64,000 nucleotides of DNA, from NCBI RefSeq assembly GCF_032586155.1, contig NZ_JAWHTC010000002.1, positions 62,001 through 126,000 on the forward strand, written 5' to 3'. The stretch is from JAWHTC01 sp032586155. GTDB lineage: Bacteria > Pseudomonadota > Alphaproteobacteria > Rhodobacterales > Rhodobacteraceae. Under the pieces are notes generated by a model. The model searched no databases and had not been told where the DNA came from. It saw only the letters and a list, made by a program, of their open reading frames with translations. Of the stretch, positions 52,380-61,300 are shown piece after piece. Position 1 is the stretch's first letter. Each line of letters begins with the position of its first letter. The position numbers were made by a program, and so were the translations under genes.

Positions 52380-53819
52380 ATGACGCAACCCAACCTCCTG
52401 ATCATCATGTCCGACGAACACCAGGCGCGCGCCATGGGCTGTGCCGGGCATCCCTTCGTGCAAACGCCCAATCTGGATGCGCTGGCGGCGCGCGGCATGC
52501 GCTTTACCGACGCCTATACGCCGTCGCCGATCTGTGTGCCGGCAAGGGCGGCGTTTGCCTCGGGGCGCTATGTGCATGTGAACCGGCTGTGGGACAACGC
52601 GATGCCCTATACCGGCGAACCCAAAGGTTGGGGTCACAGGCTTCAGGATGCGGGCGTGCCGGTGGAGAGCATCGGCAAGCTGCACTACCGGCATCACGAA
52701 GATCCGGCGGGGTTTGATACCGAACATATCCCGATGCAGGTTGTGAATGGCGTCGGCATGGTCTGGGCCTCGATCCGCAAGGAGGATGAACGGGTCGGCC
52801 CACCCGGAGGTGGCCGGATGCTGGGCGAATACATCGGGCCGGGACAGTCGAAATACACCGAATACGATGCCGCCGTGACCGAACGCACCGGGCAATGGTT
52901 TGCCCAGCGTGCCGCATCGGGGGATGACCGCCCGTGGTGTCTTTATGTCGGTCTGGTCGCGCCACATTTCCCGTTGATCGTGCCGCAGGAATTCTATGAC
53001 CTCTACCCGCTGGACCGCCTGCCACCGGTCAAACTGCACCCTGACGCGGGCCATGCCCGCCACCCTTGGGTTGAGAAGCAGAACGTCATGATGGACAGCG
53101 AAACCCGGTTCAAGGATACCGAAGAACGTCTTTCGGCGATGGCGTCCTACTATGGGCTGTGCAGTTGGCTTGATCACAATGTTGGCCAGGTCATTGGGGC
53201 GCTGGGCGCTGCGGGGTTTGGTGACAACACCACGGTGATCTACACCTCGGATCATGGCGACAATGTCGGTGCACGCGGGCTTTGGGGAAAATCGAACCTT
53301 TACCAGGAGAGCGTTGCGGTTCCATTGATTATGGCCGGACCGGGAATTGCGCCGGGGACATGCGAGACACCGGTATCGCTGCTCGACATTTCGGCCACGG
53401 TACCGGATCATTTTGGGTTGAAGTTCGAAGGGGATGGGGTTTCGCTGGCAAGGATTGCAGAGGCAGAGGACGACCCAGAGCGCCCGATCCTGAGCGAATA
53501 CCACGCGGCGGGTGCGGTGTCGGGCGCGTTCATGCTGCGCAAGGGGCGTTGGAAGCTGAACTACTATGTCGGCTTTGCCTCCGAGCTTTACGATATGCGG
53601 GACGATCCAGAAGAGCTGACCGATCTGGCGGCTGATCCGATCCATGCCGAAACGCTGACCGAGATGGAGACTGCTTTGCGCGCCATTCTCGATCCCGAAG
53701 CCGTCGATGCCCAGGCCTTTGCTGATCAGGCTGAATTGATTGCCAGCCATGGCGGGCGCGAGGCGGCATTGAAACTTGGCGCGCCGGGGGCGACGCCACC
53801 ACCGGAGGCCAAATCATGA
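52380..53819 (+). CDS. Second type I sulfatase
   Basis: The 479-residue hydrolase has LLIIMSDEHQARAMGCAG at the N terminus, the CxPxR motif in SPICVPARAAFASG (C52) and YTSDHGDNVGARGLWGK. The longer form from 52350 would overlap the end of marR; ATG 52380 follows AGGTCC. It is more like choline-sulfatase and related enzymes acting on small esters than arylsulfatases, by its short length and missing signal peptide. It is translationally coupled to the MBL gene (ATGA). Confidence 0.9.
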   Translation: MTQPNLLIIMSDEHQARAMGCAGHPFVQTPNLDALAARGMRFTDAYTPSPICVPARAAFASGRYVHVNRLWDNAMPYTGEPKGWGHRLQDAGVPVESIGKLHYRHHEDPAGFDTEHIPMQVVNGVGMVWASIRKEDERVGPPGGGRMLGEYIGPGQSKYTEYDAAVTERTGQWFAQRAASGDDRPWCLYVGLVAPHFPLIVPQEFYDLYPLDRLPPVKLHPDAGHARHPWVEKQNVMMDSETRFKDTEERLSAMASYYGLCSWLDHNVGQVIGALGAAGFGDNTTVIYTSDHGDNVGARGLWGKSNLYQESVAVPLIMAGPGIAPGTCETPVSLLDISATVPDHFGLKFEGDGVSLARIAEAEDDPERPILSEYHAAGAVSGAFMLRKGRWKLNYYVGFASELYDMRDDPEELTDLAADPIHAETLTEMETALRAILDPEAVDAQAFADQAELIASHGGREAALKLGAPGATPPPEAKS

Positions 53820-54664
53820 AATTGACCATTCTCGGATCGGGATCCCCCGAGGCCTACGCTCGGCGCGCGTCGTCGGGGTACTTGCTGGAAATCGGCGACG
53901 ATGTGATCCTGTTCGATTGCGGTGGCGGGGTGTTCGACAACCTCGTGCGGTCGGGGCGAACCCCGTCGGATATCACGCACCTGTTCTTTACCCACTATCA
54001 CACCGATCACATGATGGATTACGCCCGTCTGGTCCATGCCGCGTGGGATGAGGGGGCGGCGCCGATGAAAGTGTTTGGTCCCAAACCGCTGATAGACATC
54101 ACCGAGGGGTATTTCGGTCGCAATGGGGTGCTGAACAACGACCTGCGCGCCCGCACCGAACTGCCGCAGAGTCAGCAGGTCTGGGTTGCACGTGGCGGGA
54201 CCTTGCCGCGCCCGTGGCCCGCGCCGGAAGTGACCGAAATCGAACCAGGATTCACGTATCAGGGCAATGGCTGGCAGTTGTCATCGGCGCGCGCCACCCA
54301 CGCACAGCCGATCTTGGAATGCCTGGGCTTTGCGGTCGAGACCGCGGGGCGAAAGTTCGTCTACTCCGGCGATACGGGCATCAACCCCGAGATTGCCGAG
54401 TTGTGCCGCGACGCGGATTTCCTGTTGCACTGGTGCTATCGCGGGTCAGGCGAGGAGCTGCACCCCGCCCTAATGGCCTTTAGCCCGGACCCGGGTCAGG
54501 TGGCGGACATGGCAGAAAGTGCAGGTGTCAAACGGCTCTTCCTTAGCCATTTTCGAATTCACATGGATAGCGAGGACGGACATGCAAAGGCCCACGCCGA
54601 CCTGACTGCGCGCTTCAGCGGCGAGACCGGCATTGTCGAAGACCTGCAAACATACGAGATTTGA
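53816..54664 (+). CDS. MBL-fold metallohydrolase (RNase Z/arylsulfatase-like)
   Basis: The 282-residue protein has the MBL signature HYHTDHMMDYARL (H60, H62, D64, H65), starts MKLTILGSGSPEAYARRASS as RNase Z-type members do, and continues with FVYSGDTGINPE and FLSHFRIH. The same subgroup contains the type III arylsulfatase AtsA, so a third sulfate-ester hydrolase is possible. It may instead act on the desulfated product. It shares four bases with the upstream sulfatase gene and ends the operon. Confidence 0.87.
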   Translation: MKLTILGSGSPEAYARRASSGYLLEIGDDVILFDCGGGVFDNLVRSGRTPSDITHLFFTHYHTDHMMDYARLVHAAWDEGAAPMKVFGPKPLIDITEGYFGRNGVLNNDLRARTELPQSQQVWVARGGTLPRPWPAPEVTEIEPGFTYQGNGWQLSSARATHAQPILECLGFAVETAGRKFVYSGDTGINPEIAELCRDADFLLHWCYRGSGEELHPALMAFSPDPGQVADMAESAGVKRLFLSHFRIHMDSEDGHAKAHADLTARFSGETGIVEDLQTYEI

Positions 54665-54972
54665 TTTTGATTGATTGGTTTGAAACACAAACCTACCGAC
54701 CAGTTGCACGGAAATACCCGACCAGCCGATTTCTCTGCCTGGGGACTTGTCCTGTCTGCATTGGGCTCCACCCGGACCCTCACTGCACATGAGCGGTATG
54801 GCTGCTTTGGGTCCATTGTCTCTGCGAACGCCACGTTAACTTAACAACCGCTTAAAACCATACGCATGCGAATGCCCGACGGATAGCCGACAGGTACCAG
54901 ACGGATACCAGCACCGCAGTGGTATTCCCGAACGTCATGATTAACCGCTTGGGCCGTTGCGCATACCCGGCG
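54665..54972. other. Convergent gap after the MBL gene
   Basis: This 308-base interval lies between two converging genes. It holds a small perfect hairpin ggtttg-aaaca-caaacc at 54677-54693, just after the MBL stop, with no T-run behind it. No gene is supported. Composition is more AT-rich than the flanks. Confidence 0.4.
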
Positions 54973-55665
54973 TTAACTCAACCCGAGCAACTCGGGAATA
55001 TGCCCGATATCCGGCAGAACCACATCCGCCAACCCTTCGAGATCGGCCCATTGCGCCATGCCCGTCAGCACCGCGATGGTGCGCATCCCCGCCCGCCGCC
55101 CGGCCTCGAGGTCATGGGTACTGTCGCCGACCATCGCCACCCGCTCGGCTGCCAGTCCCGTGGTCTCGAGGAACGCATTCAACTGCCCCGGCGCGGGCTT
55201 GCCACCAAAACCGCTGTCGAACCCGGCGACGAATTCGAAAAGCCCGTCCACCCCGGCCTTGCCCAAATGGGCTTTGGCCGGCATTTCCGCATCATTGGTC
55301 GCCACGCCCAGCCGTAATCCGGCTTGCTTCAAACGCTCAAGGTAGGGTACCAGCGGCACCGCCTCGGCCTGTGGCGCCTGGGCCGCTTCCTCGTTCAGGA
55401 TGGTCAACAACCCGCCCTTCTCCACCCCCGGCAACCCCGGCAAAAGCGCGTCGGCGATTTCTCCGGCGGTGCCGGCGATCACGATACTGTCGGTTGCAAA
55501 GCGTTGATTTTCAAAATCAAAGCCGATCAGCGTGCCCAACTCGCGGGCCCGGTCCCGATCCCCGCCACAGGCCCGGCTCAGAAACGCTGCCGCCCAGGCC
55601 TCCCAGGTGGCGGCGAACTCGAATAGGGTCCCGTCCTTGTCGAAAATCAGCCCGTCCAGCTCCAT
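54973..55665 (-). CDS. HAD-superfamily phosphatase (phosphoglycolate phosphatase-like)
   Basis: The 230-residue protein has the HAD motifs: GLIFDKDGTLFEFAATWEAW with nucleophile and acid Asp, LGVATNDAEMPAK for motif II, GFGGKPAPGQLN with Lys, and AMVGDSTHDLEAGRRAG for motif IV. The cap insertion after motif I fits phosphoglycolate phosphatase relatives (Gph). ATG 55665 is chosen on GGGGA spacing; ATG 55677 is possible. Phosphoglycolate would lead to glycolate and glyoxylate, but the true substrate is not fixed by the motifs. Confidence 0.87.
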   Translation of the reverse strand: MELDGLIFDKDGTLFEFAATWEAWAAAFLSRACGGDRDRARELGTLIGFDFENQRFATDSIVIAGTAGEIADALLPGLPGVEKGGLLTILNEEAAQAPQAEAVPLVPYLERLKQAGLRLGVATNDAEMPAKAHLGKAGVDGLFEFVAGFDSGFGGKPAPGQLNAFLETTGLAAERVAMVGDSTHDLEAGRRAGMRTIAVLTGMAQWADLEGLADVVLPDIGHIPELLGLS

Positions 55666-55697
55666 GCGCGTCCCCATCCGCTACCGCCCCGGACCGT

Positions 55698-55982
55698 TCA
55701 GGTCCAATAGACCTTCTTGCCGCCGGGCAGCACCGCCCGGGCCATCATCGGCATCTCGTAACTCAACCCCGCCGTGTCGCAGAACTGCGTCACCCAGGCG
55801 TCGTCCATCATCACGAAATCCAGTATCGATCCCAGGAAATCCGCGTCCCCTACCCGTTCGCGCAGGTCATCCACCACCGCGCCGGTCGAGCCCAGGAAAA
55901 CCGGCAACAAATCCGCGTTGCCGGCCAGCCAGCCCAGCGCCTGCAGTGCGATCGTTTCGGCAGCTTCCTGCGACATCGACAT
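55698..55982 (-). CDS. DUF3572 family protein
   Basis: The 94-residue product starts MSMSQEAAETIALQALGWLA and has VFLGSTGAVVDDLRERVGD and DDAWVTQFCDTAGL, the features of DUF3572, a short helical alphaproteobacterial family of unknown function. It lies 32 bases upstream of the HAD gene on the same strand and diverges from the PleD-like gene. ATG 55976 is an alternative start. Confidence 0.85.
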   Translation of the reverse strand: MSMSQEAAETIALQALGWLAGNADLLPVFLGSTGAVVDDLRERVGDADFLGSILDFVMMDDAWVTQFCDTAGLSYEMPMMARAVLPGGKKVYWT

Positions 55983-56087
55983 TTTGATTGGTCCCGGAAA
56001 GGATTTGTTAACCACTGTGGTGGAATGATGTGCCGGACACAAGAGACACGTAACTGAGCAAAGATCAAGCACGGAGGAGAACTGTCG

Positions 56088-57506
56088 ATGCCGGGAAAGG
56101 TTCTCATCGTCGACACAATCGCGACCAATCGGGTCGTGATGAAGGTCAAGCTGGCCAAAGCATGTTACCAGGTCGTGCAAGCCACGACCGGTGTGTCCGG
56201 GCTGCAAGCGGCACGACAACTGCGCCCGGACCTGGTGATCTGTGCCGGGCATCTGCCCGACATGACCGCGGCCGAATTTGCAGCCGCCTTGCGCCAGAAT
56301 TCGCAAACGCGGGCAACCTCCCTGCTCGTCGAAACCGTCGAACGCGACCCCGATTTTCGCTATGGCATCCTGGCGGCAGGGGCAGATGACATCCTGCTGA
56401 AACCCTATGCCAACCACCTGCTTTTGGCCCGCATGCGCAGCCTTCTGCGACACCGGGAAACCGCCGAAGACCTTACGCTTCGGGAAGGCGCCAACCGCGC
56501 CCTTGGCCTGTCCGAGGACCCCGAACAGTTTGCCCACCCTGACCGCGTCGCCGTAATCGGGCCCAATGCACGATGCGCCGTTGCCTGGCGCTACAAGCTG
56601 GAGCGGGCTTTGCCGGGTGCGTTCACTGCATTGCATTTCAAGGATGCATTGCGACACTTGGCCGAAGCCCCGCCGCCTGAAGCCGTGGCGCTGATCCTGT
56701 CGCCGGACACGGTCGAACCCGGCCTACAGCTTCTGGCCGACCTTCGGGCCAAACCCGATACCCGCCATGCCGGTATCCTGGTGCTGATCGAGGAGGGCTC
56801 CGTGGCGCCCGAGAAGATCGAACGGCTGGCTTCGGACGCGCTCGACCGAGGCGCCAGCGGGGTCATGACCGAAGGGTTCCAACCGCGCGAAATTGCCTTG
56901 CGCCTGCACCGGCAGGTCACCCGCAAACGCACGCTTGAACGATTGCGCGCGGATATGCGCGACGGGCTGCGCGCGGCGTTGACCGATCCGCTGACCGGAT
57001 TATACAACCGCCGCCATGCGATGCCGCACATGCGGGCCATTGCAGACCGCGCCGCGCAAACCGGAAGCGATTTTGCCGCAATGGTGATCGACGTGGACTA
57101 TTTCAAGGCAATCAATGACCGCTTTGGCCATGCCGCCGGGGACACTGTTCTGATGCGGCTGGCTCGGCTCCTGGAAAAATCTGCCGGCCGCGATGATCTC
57201 GTCGCCCGGATCGGTGGGGAGGAATTCCTGATCGTCATGCCCGATACCACACGCAGCGCCGCCCAGATGGCCGCCAAGCGGATCTGCCGCGCTGTCCGTG
57301 ATACCGGATTTCCTGTCAACACCCACGCCCAACCGTTGCGGGTCACGGTCAGTATCGGTGTGGCGCTGGCCTCGGATCTCGCGGCGGGCGCGACCGTTCC
57401 TGCGCTGCATCAGCGGGTGCTCGACCAGGCCGACAAAGCGCTTTACGGTGCCAAGGCCCATGGTCGCAACCAAGTCACACTCTCTGACGCACGTTCGGCG
57501 GCCTGA
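56088..57506 (+). CDS. PleD-like diguanylate cyclase with degenerate first receiver
   Basis: The 472-residue protein has two receiver-like domains and a GGDEF domain, the PleD layout. In the first receiver the phosphorylated Asp position is Ala53 (PDLVICAGHLPDM) and the acidic pair is VDT, so it cannot be phosphorylated normally. The second domain (about 155-275) is also atypical. The cyclase domain has TDPLTGLYNRRHAM and ARIGGEEFLIVMPDT, with GGEEF intact; the RxxD inhibitory site is not at its usual place (GRDD). So activity should be constitutive or controlled by partner proteins. Confidence 0.88.
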   Translation: MPGKVLIVDTIATNRVVMKVKLAKACYQVVQATTGVSGLQAARQLRPDLVICAGHLPDMTAAEFAAALRQNSQTRATSLLVETVERDPDFRYGILAAGADDILLKPYANHLLLARMRSLLRHRETAEDLTLREGANRALGLSEDPEQFAHPDRVAVIGPNARCAVAWRYKLERALPGAFTALHFKDALRHLAEAPPPEAVALILSPDTVEPGLQLLADLRAKPDTRHAGILVLIEEGSVAPEKIERLASDALDRGASGVMTEGFQPREIALRLHRQVTRKRTLERLRADMRDGLRAALTDPLTGLYNRRHAMPHMRAIADRAAQTGSDFAAMVIDVDYFKAINDRFGHAAGDTVLMRLARLLEKSAGRDDLVARIGGEEFLIVMPDTTRSAAQMAAKRICRAVRDTGFPVNTHAQPLRVTVSIGVALASDLAAGATVPALHQRVLDQADKALYGAKAHGRNQVTLSDARSAA

Positions 57507-57536
57507 CCCTTTCGGGGATCAGGCCTATCTTTTGAT
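57501..57536 (+). terminator. Terminator at the PleD-like gene end
   Basis: gcctga with ccc (57501-57509) pairs with gggg...tcaggc (57514-57524), followed by tatcttttgattt. The stop codon lies inside the left arm. Confidence 0.6.
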
Positions 57537-57548
57537 TTCGAATGAATG

Positions 57549-58070
57549 TCAGTCCCGATGACCGCCCGGCTTGCCCCACTCTCGGCGTGGGCCGCGTTCC
57601 AGAACCTCGCGCAATCGCTGGGCATAGGCCTTGCGTTCCTCGAGGCTCATCGCCTCCAGCCGCGCCAGCAATTTGTCGCGGCCCATCTCGGCGCGATCCT
57701 GTAACCGTCGGATCGGGATATCTACCGCTGCACGAACCACGTCCGGTTCATAGGGGTCCGCCGTCAGCGCCGCAATCACCGCGTTGTAATCAATCCTCTT
57801 GGCTCCATCCTGCCCCCGCGCGTCGCGCAGGCTCCGGCGCATTTCCTTACCCAGCGCCCGGCGCTCTTGGCGGTCGAGCGCGGCAATCATTGCGCCGCCC
57901 GGCCGGTCGAAATGCCCCCCGCGCCCATCCGGGCCAAAGCGGTGTTTCATTCCGGCGCCCACCACCAGACCCACGACCAGAAGGTTCAGCGCCAGCGATA
58001 CAAAGAGAACCACCCGCAGCTTGCGGCTCAGTTTCGGCTTCGCACCGTTGTCTTGCGATTTTTCACTCAT
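57549..58070 (-). CDS. Periplasmic heavy-metal sensor (CpxP/CnrX-like)
   Basis: The 173-residue protein has an N-terminal membrane anchor (VVLFVSLALNLLVVGLVVG) and a helical periplasmic part with RRALGKEMRRSLRDARGQ and IPIRRLQDRAEMGRDKLLARL, typical of the metal-resistance CnrX/CpxP group. It is the last gene of the sigma operon, coupled to the putative anti-sigma gene by ATGA. It may sense metal or misfolded protein and pass the signal to the sigma factor system. Confidence 0.85.
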   Translation of the reverse strand: MSEKSQDNGAKPKLSRKLRVVLFVSLALNLLVVGLVVGAGMKHRFGPDGRGGHFDRPGGAMIAALDRQERRALGKEMRRSLRDARGQDGAKRIDYNAVIAALTADPYEPDVVRAAVDIPIRRLQDRAEMGRDKLLARLEAMSLEERKAYAQRLREVLERGPRREWGKPGGHRD

Positions 58071-58441
58071 CCCGCATCCCCTTCTTCAAAGGCAAAATCA
58101 TAGCCGGTGGCATAATCGCCGAACAAGGTATCGGTGCTTTGCACCCCCAACGCGGTGTTGACCGCATCGCCCAGGCCCAACGCCGGGCTGAACCCGATCC
58201 ACAGGCCCGCTACCGCCGCCGTGCCAAGGCCCGCCATCGCCGGCCATCCGCCCAGCGCGGCAAACAGCCCGGTGAACACACCCGTCCGACCGCCCCGCGA
58301 CGGGACACCTGCCGGGGCCGCGTTTTCCGCCTGCACTGCCAGAGCATCCTGCATCACCCGCGCCATCAGCGCCTCGGATGCCGGAGCCTGTGCGCTTTGC
58401 GCTGCCTGAAAGAAATCGTCCAAGTCGTGTTTGTCGTTCAT
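58067..58441 (-). CDS. Putative anti-sigma factor
   Basis: The 124-residue protein has a short acidic cytoplasmic part (MNDKHDLDDFFQAAQSAQ), one membrane segment (AMAGLGTAAVAGLWIGFSP) and an acidic tail. No ZAS zinc motif (HxxxCxxC) is present. It is called anti-sigma mainly because it directly follows the sigma gene (overlapping it by three bases) and precedes the metal sensor. ATG 58441 is chosen; ATG 58450 would overlap more. Confidence 0.72.
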   Translation of the reverse strand: MNDKHDLDDFFQAAQSAQAPASEALMARVMQDALAVQAENAAPAGVPSRGGRTGVFTGLFAALGGWPAMAGLGTAAVAGLWIGFSPALGLGDAVNTALGVQSTDTLFGDYATGYDFAFEEGDAG

Positions 58442-58442
58442 C

Positions 58443-59045
58443 TCAGTCATCCCCATACCCCAGTTCGTCTCGTCGCCCGGCCAGTGCCGCACTCAAGCTC
58501 CGTTTGCCCCGTGCGGTCAGGCTTTCCACTGCCTCGGTGCTGATCGCCATGACCTCGGCAATCTCCGGATTGCCCAAACCCTCAATATGGCGCAGCACCA
58601 CCGCCTGGCGTTGCCGTTCGGGCAGCTTGTCCAGCGCGCCCTGCAATGCATCGGCCCTGGCTTGCGTCTGCAAGCGCTCCTCGGCACTCATTGCCCCGTC
58701 AACCGGTTCGGGCACGTCATCCAGCGCCGGGCCATGACCATCCGCGCCGCGCCCGCGTTTGCGCAATCGATCGGTGGCCAGGTTCGCCACCACGCGATAG
58801 AGCCAGGTTGTCACCTTTGCCTCGCCGCGCCGCCACTCGGGGGCGATCTTCCATAACCTTAACATGGTCTCCTGCGCCACGTCTTCGGCCTCGGCCCGGT
58901 CGCCAAGCAACCGAAAGGCATGGGCCATGACCACCGGCGTGAACCGATGTGTCAACGCCTGCGCCGCCGCCCCGTCACCATTGGCGAACAGCGTCAGCAG
59001 CGCCTCGTCGGGCACGTCAGCATGAGTGTCAAGCGGCATTGTCAT
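58443..59045 (-). CDS. ECF RNA polymerase sigma factor
   Basis: The 200-residue protein has sigma region 2 (FRLLGDRAEAEDVAQETMLRL; WLYRVVANLATDRLRKR) and region 4 (LQGALDKLPERQRQAVVLRH; NPEIAEVMAISTEAVESLTAR). It lacks the extracytoplasmic tail of some groups. It lies between an EF-hand gene and a putative anti-sigma gene. It probably directs its own operon. A typical ECF promoter was not found with confidence upstream. Confidence 0.92.
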   Translation of the reverse strand: MTMPLDTHADVPDEALLTLFANGDGAAAQALTHRFTPVVMAHAFRLLGDRAEAEDVAQETMLRLWKIAPEWRRGEAKVTTWLYRVVANLATDRLRKRGRGADGHGPALDDVPEPVDGAMSAEERLQTQARADALQGALDKLPERQRQAVVLRHIEGLGNPEIAEVMAISTEAVESLTARGKRSLSAALAGRRDELGYGDD

Positions 59046-59164
59046 TCCAACCGTGACGTATCCCGTTCCCCGCCTTCCCGCAATTGCCCGTCATGAACAG
59101 CCGCGGCCAACTCTACCCCGGGCCAGCCCCATGCCGGCCCGGAACCCTGTCTCGATCACCTGGG

Positions 59165-59662
59165 TCAGTTGCAGTTCTTGCGCAGTTGCTGCTTGCCGCG
59201 CTTGCCCATCTTGCCGCCCATATCGGCCATCTCGTCCTTGGTGATGGCACCATCACCGTCGGCATCGGCCCGGTCGAACATCTTGCCGGCGCGATCACCC
59301 TGACCCGGCATTTCCTCAAAGCTCAGCGCGCCATCGCCATCAGTGTCGAACTTCTCCAGCATCCGCGTCTGACGCTTGGCCATGCGTTCCGCCTTGCGGG
59401 TTTCGGCGGCGGCAGTCATTTCCTCGGTCGACAGCTTGCCGTCACCGTTTGTGTCGGCCTTGTCGAACATGGCCTTGCGATGCGCCTGCATTTCTTCCTT
59501 GGTCACCTTGCCATCGGCGTTGGTGTCAAGCTCTTCAAAGCTCGGCATCATGCCACGCGGGCCCATGCGCTCGCCGCCCTTGTTGCCAAAGGCCGTTGCC
59601 ATACCTGCGGTTGCGATCAGGCTTGCTGCTGCCACACCGGCGATCAGGATATTGCTTTTCAT
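59165..59662 (-). CDS. Exported EF-hand calcium-binding protein
   Basis: The 165-residue protein has a signal peptide (MKSNILIAGVAAASLIATAG, cleavage near ATA-FG) and four EF-hand loops with the DxDxDG pattern: DTNADGKVTKEE, DTNGDGKLSTEE, DTDGDGALSFEE and DADGDGAITKDE. It should bind four calcium ions in the periplasm. It lies 119 bases upstream of the ECF sigma gene, probably in the same regulon. Confidence 0.9.
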   Translation of the reverse strand: MKSNILIAGVAAASLIATAGMATAFGNKGGERMGPRGMMPSFEELDTNADGKVTKEEMQAHRKAMFDKADTNGDGKLSTEEMTAAAETRKAERMAKRQTRMLEKFDTDGDGALSFEEMPGQGDRAGKMFDRADADGDGAITKDEMADMGGKMGKRGKQQLRKNCN

Positions 59663-59896
59663 GTCTCAATTCTCCAACTTCGTTTGTTGTGTTCGCCCCT
59701 CGGGCTCGGATCGGGTTTTCCACCCGCTTGCATGGACTTCTACGGAAGCAGGCAGGGTTTCCGTCGCGAACATCGCAACTTTTTTCACGGCCATTGGACG
59801 GGCGAGGGTTTTGCGACATCGCGACGCAAGGACAATCCGCAGCCTTCTCAGACGCGCATTTTCCCGCCATTGGTTCATTCAAACGCGAGGACACCC

Positions 59897-60355
59897 ATGA
59901 TTGATCACACCCAACCAGCCCGCGAAACCGGGCCGGATGGCCCGCCAGGAAATGACGACGGCGCCACCAAAATCTACACCCGTCCGCTTGGCCCCGCCCT
60001 GCGGCGCGGCTGGCGTCGGCGCTGTCCCAATTGCGGCGCTGGCCCGCTGCTCAAGGGTTATCTCAAGGTGCATGACGATTGCTCGGTCTGCCGTCAGGAG
60101 CTGCACCACCAGCGCGCCGACGACGGCCCGGCCTATCTGACCATCCTGATCGTCGGCCACCTGATGGCGCCGATGCTGCATTTCGTCTTTTCCACGTGGC
60201 GGCCCGAGCCGCTGACGCTTTTCACCATCTTCGCTATTGGATGTATCACGCTCTCGCTATACCTTCTGCCCAGACTGAAAGGCGCGATGATCGGGTTCCA
60301 ATGGGCCCGCGAAATGCACGGGTTCGGCAAGGGCGACGCTGACGACTTCGCCTGA
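59897..60355 (+). CDS. DUF983 family zinc-ribbon membrane protein
   Basis: The 152-residue protein has a zinc ribbon (RRRCPNCGAGPLLKGYLKV, then CSVC) followed by two hydrophobic segments (YLTILIVGHLMAPMLHFVF and LFTIFAIGCITLSLYLLP). This is DUF983, an uncharacterised family common in alphaproteobacteria. ATG 59897 follows GAGG. It precedes the Nudix gene by 36 bases, the usual pairing in this group. Confidence 0.9.
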   Translation: MIDHTQPARETGPDGPPGNDDGATKIYTRPLGPALRRGWRRRCPNCGAGPLLKGYLKVHDDCSVCRQELHHQRADDGPAYLTILIVGHLMAPMLHFVFSTWRPEPLTLFTIFAIGCITLSLYLLPRLKGAMIGFQWAREMHGFGKGDADDFA

Positions 60356-60391
60356 TCTGCCCCTTCGCGCAAGAGCAAGCGAGACACGGGC

Positions 60392-61129
60392 ATGAGCAAT
60401 ACCCTCGGGGTAACCACAACTGACAGATCGGCGATCCGCAACGCCGCCACCGTGATCGTGCTGCGCGACCGGCTGACCACCCCGCGCGTGCTGATGGGCC
60501 AGCGCGGGGCAAAGGCTGCTTTCATGCCCAACAAGTTCGTCTTCCCCGGCGGCGCGGTCGACCACGACGACGATGGTGTGCCGCTGGCGCGGCGCATGCC
60601 ACAGGTCTGCCGCGAACGTCTGCTGCAGGATGCGCCCTTGGATTACACCCACGCCCTTGCCACCGCCGCTATTCGCGAGCTGTGGGAGGAAACCGGGTTG
60701 ATCCTGGGCCAAAAGCGCAGCTGGGACAGTCCCCCACCGGTGGACTGGCAGGGCTTTGCCGATCTGGGCTACCTGCCTGATGCGCACCCGCTGCAATTCG
60801 TCTTCCGCGCCATCACCCCCAAAGGCCGCCCGCGCCGGTTCGATGCGCGTTTCTTCCTGGTGGACGCAGACGAGATCGCCAACGACCTCGATGATTTCTC
60901 CGCCGCCCATGACGAGCTTAGCCACCTGCAATGGATCGGCCTCGACCAGGCGCGCGATTTCGACCTGCCCTTCATCACCGAAGTGGTGTTGGCCGAGGTT
61001 GCGGCGCGCGCCCATAACACCGAACCACCGATGAACGTTCCCTTCTTCAACAACGCGCAAGAGGAAAGCCTGTTTCAGCGCCTCAAGGGCCGCGGGCCCC
61101 TATCGGGCAAGGAAATTTCCCACGACTGA
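60392..61129 (+). CDS. Nudix hydrolase
   Basis: The 245-residue protein has the Nudix box GATAAIRELWEETGL-type in ATAAIRELWEETGLILG near residue 95, preceded by FPGGAVDHDDDG. It would hydrolyse a nucleoside diphosphate linked to another group. The C-terminal 100 residues resemble the coenzyme A or ADP-sugar type but the substrate is open. It is probably co-transcribed with the DUF983 gene. Confidence 0.88.
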   Translation: MSNTLGVTTTDRSAIRNAATVIVLRDRLTTPRVLMGQRGAKAAFMPNKFVFPGGAVDHDDDGVPLARRMPQVCRERLLQDAPLDYTHALATAAIRELWEETGLILGQKRSWDSPPPVDWQGFADLGYLPDAHPLQFVFRAITPKGRPRRFDARFFLVDADEIANDLDDFSAAHDELSHLQWIGLDQARDFDLPFITEVVLAEVAARAHNTEPPMNVPFFNNAQEESLFQRLKGRGPLSGKEISHD

Positions 61130-61300
61130 TAAAAGGTGGGGTTTCGCCACTCTCCGGAGCACCGCCACTTCTGTCTCGATACTCCCAGATATCCTGACCT
61201 AGCCTGGTCATGCCGATATCTGCCCGGACTTCCACGAAAGGTGCCTGGATGATATAATTCGCGCACTTTTGTGCTGAATTATTTTTGAGAGGAGTAATCT

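Noticed and set aside
59736..59762. ggaaacc ... cgtag as an ECF promoter before the EF-hand gene
   Set aside because: The spacer is about 12-13 bases, shorter than the 16-17 usual for ECF promoters.
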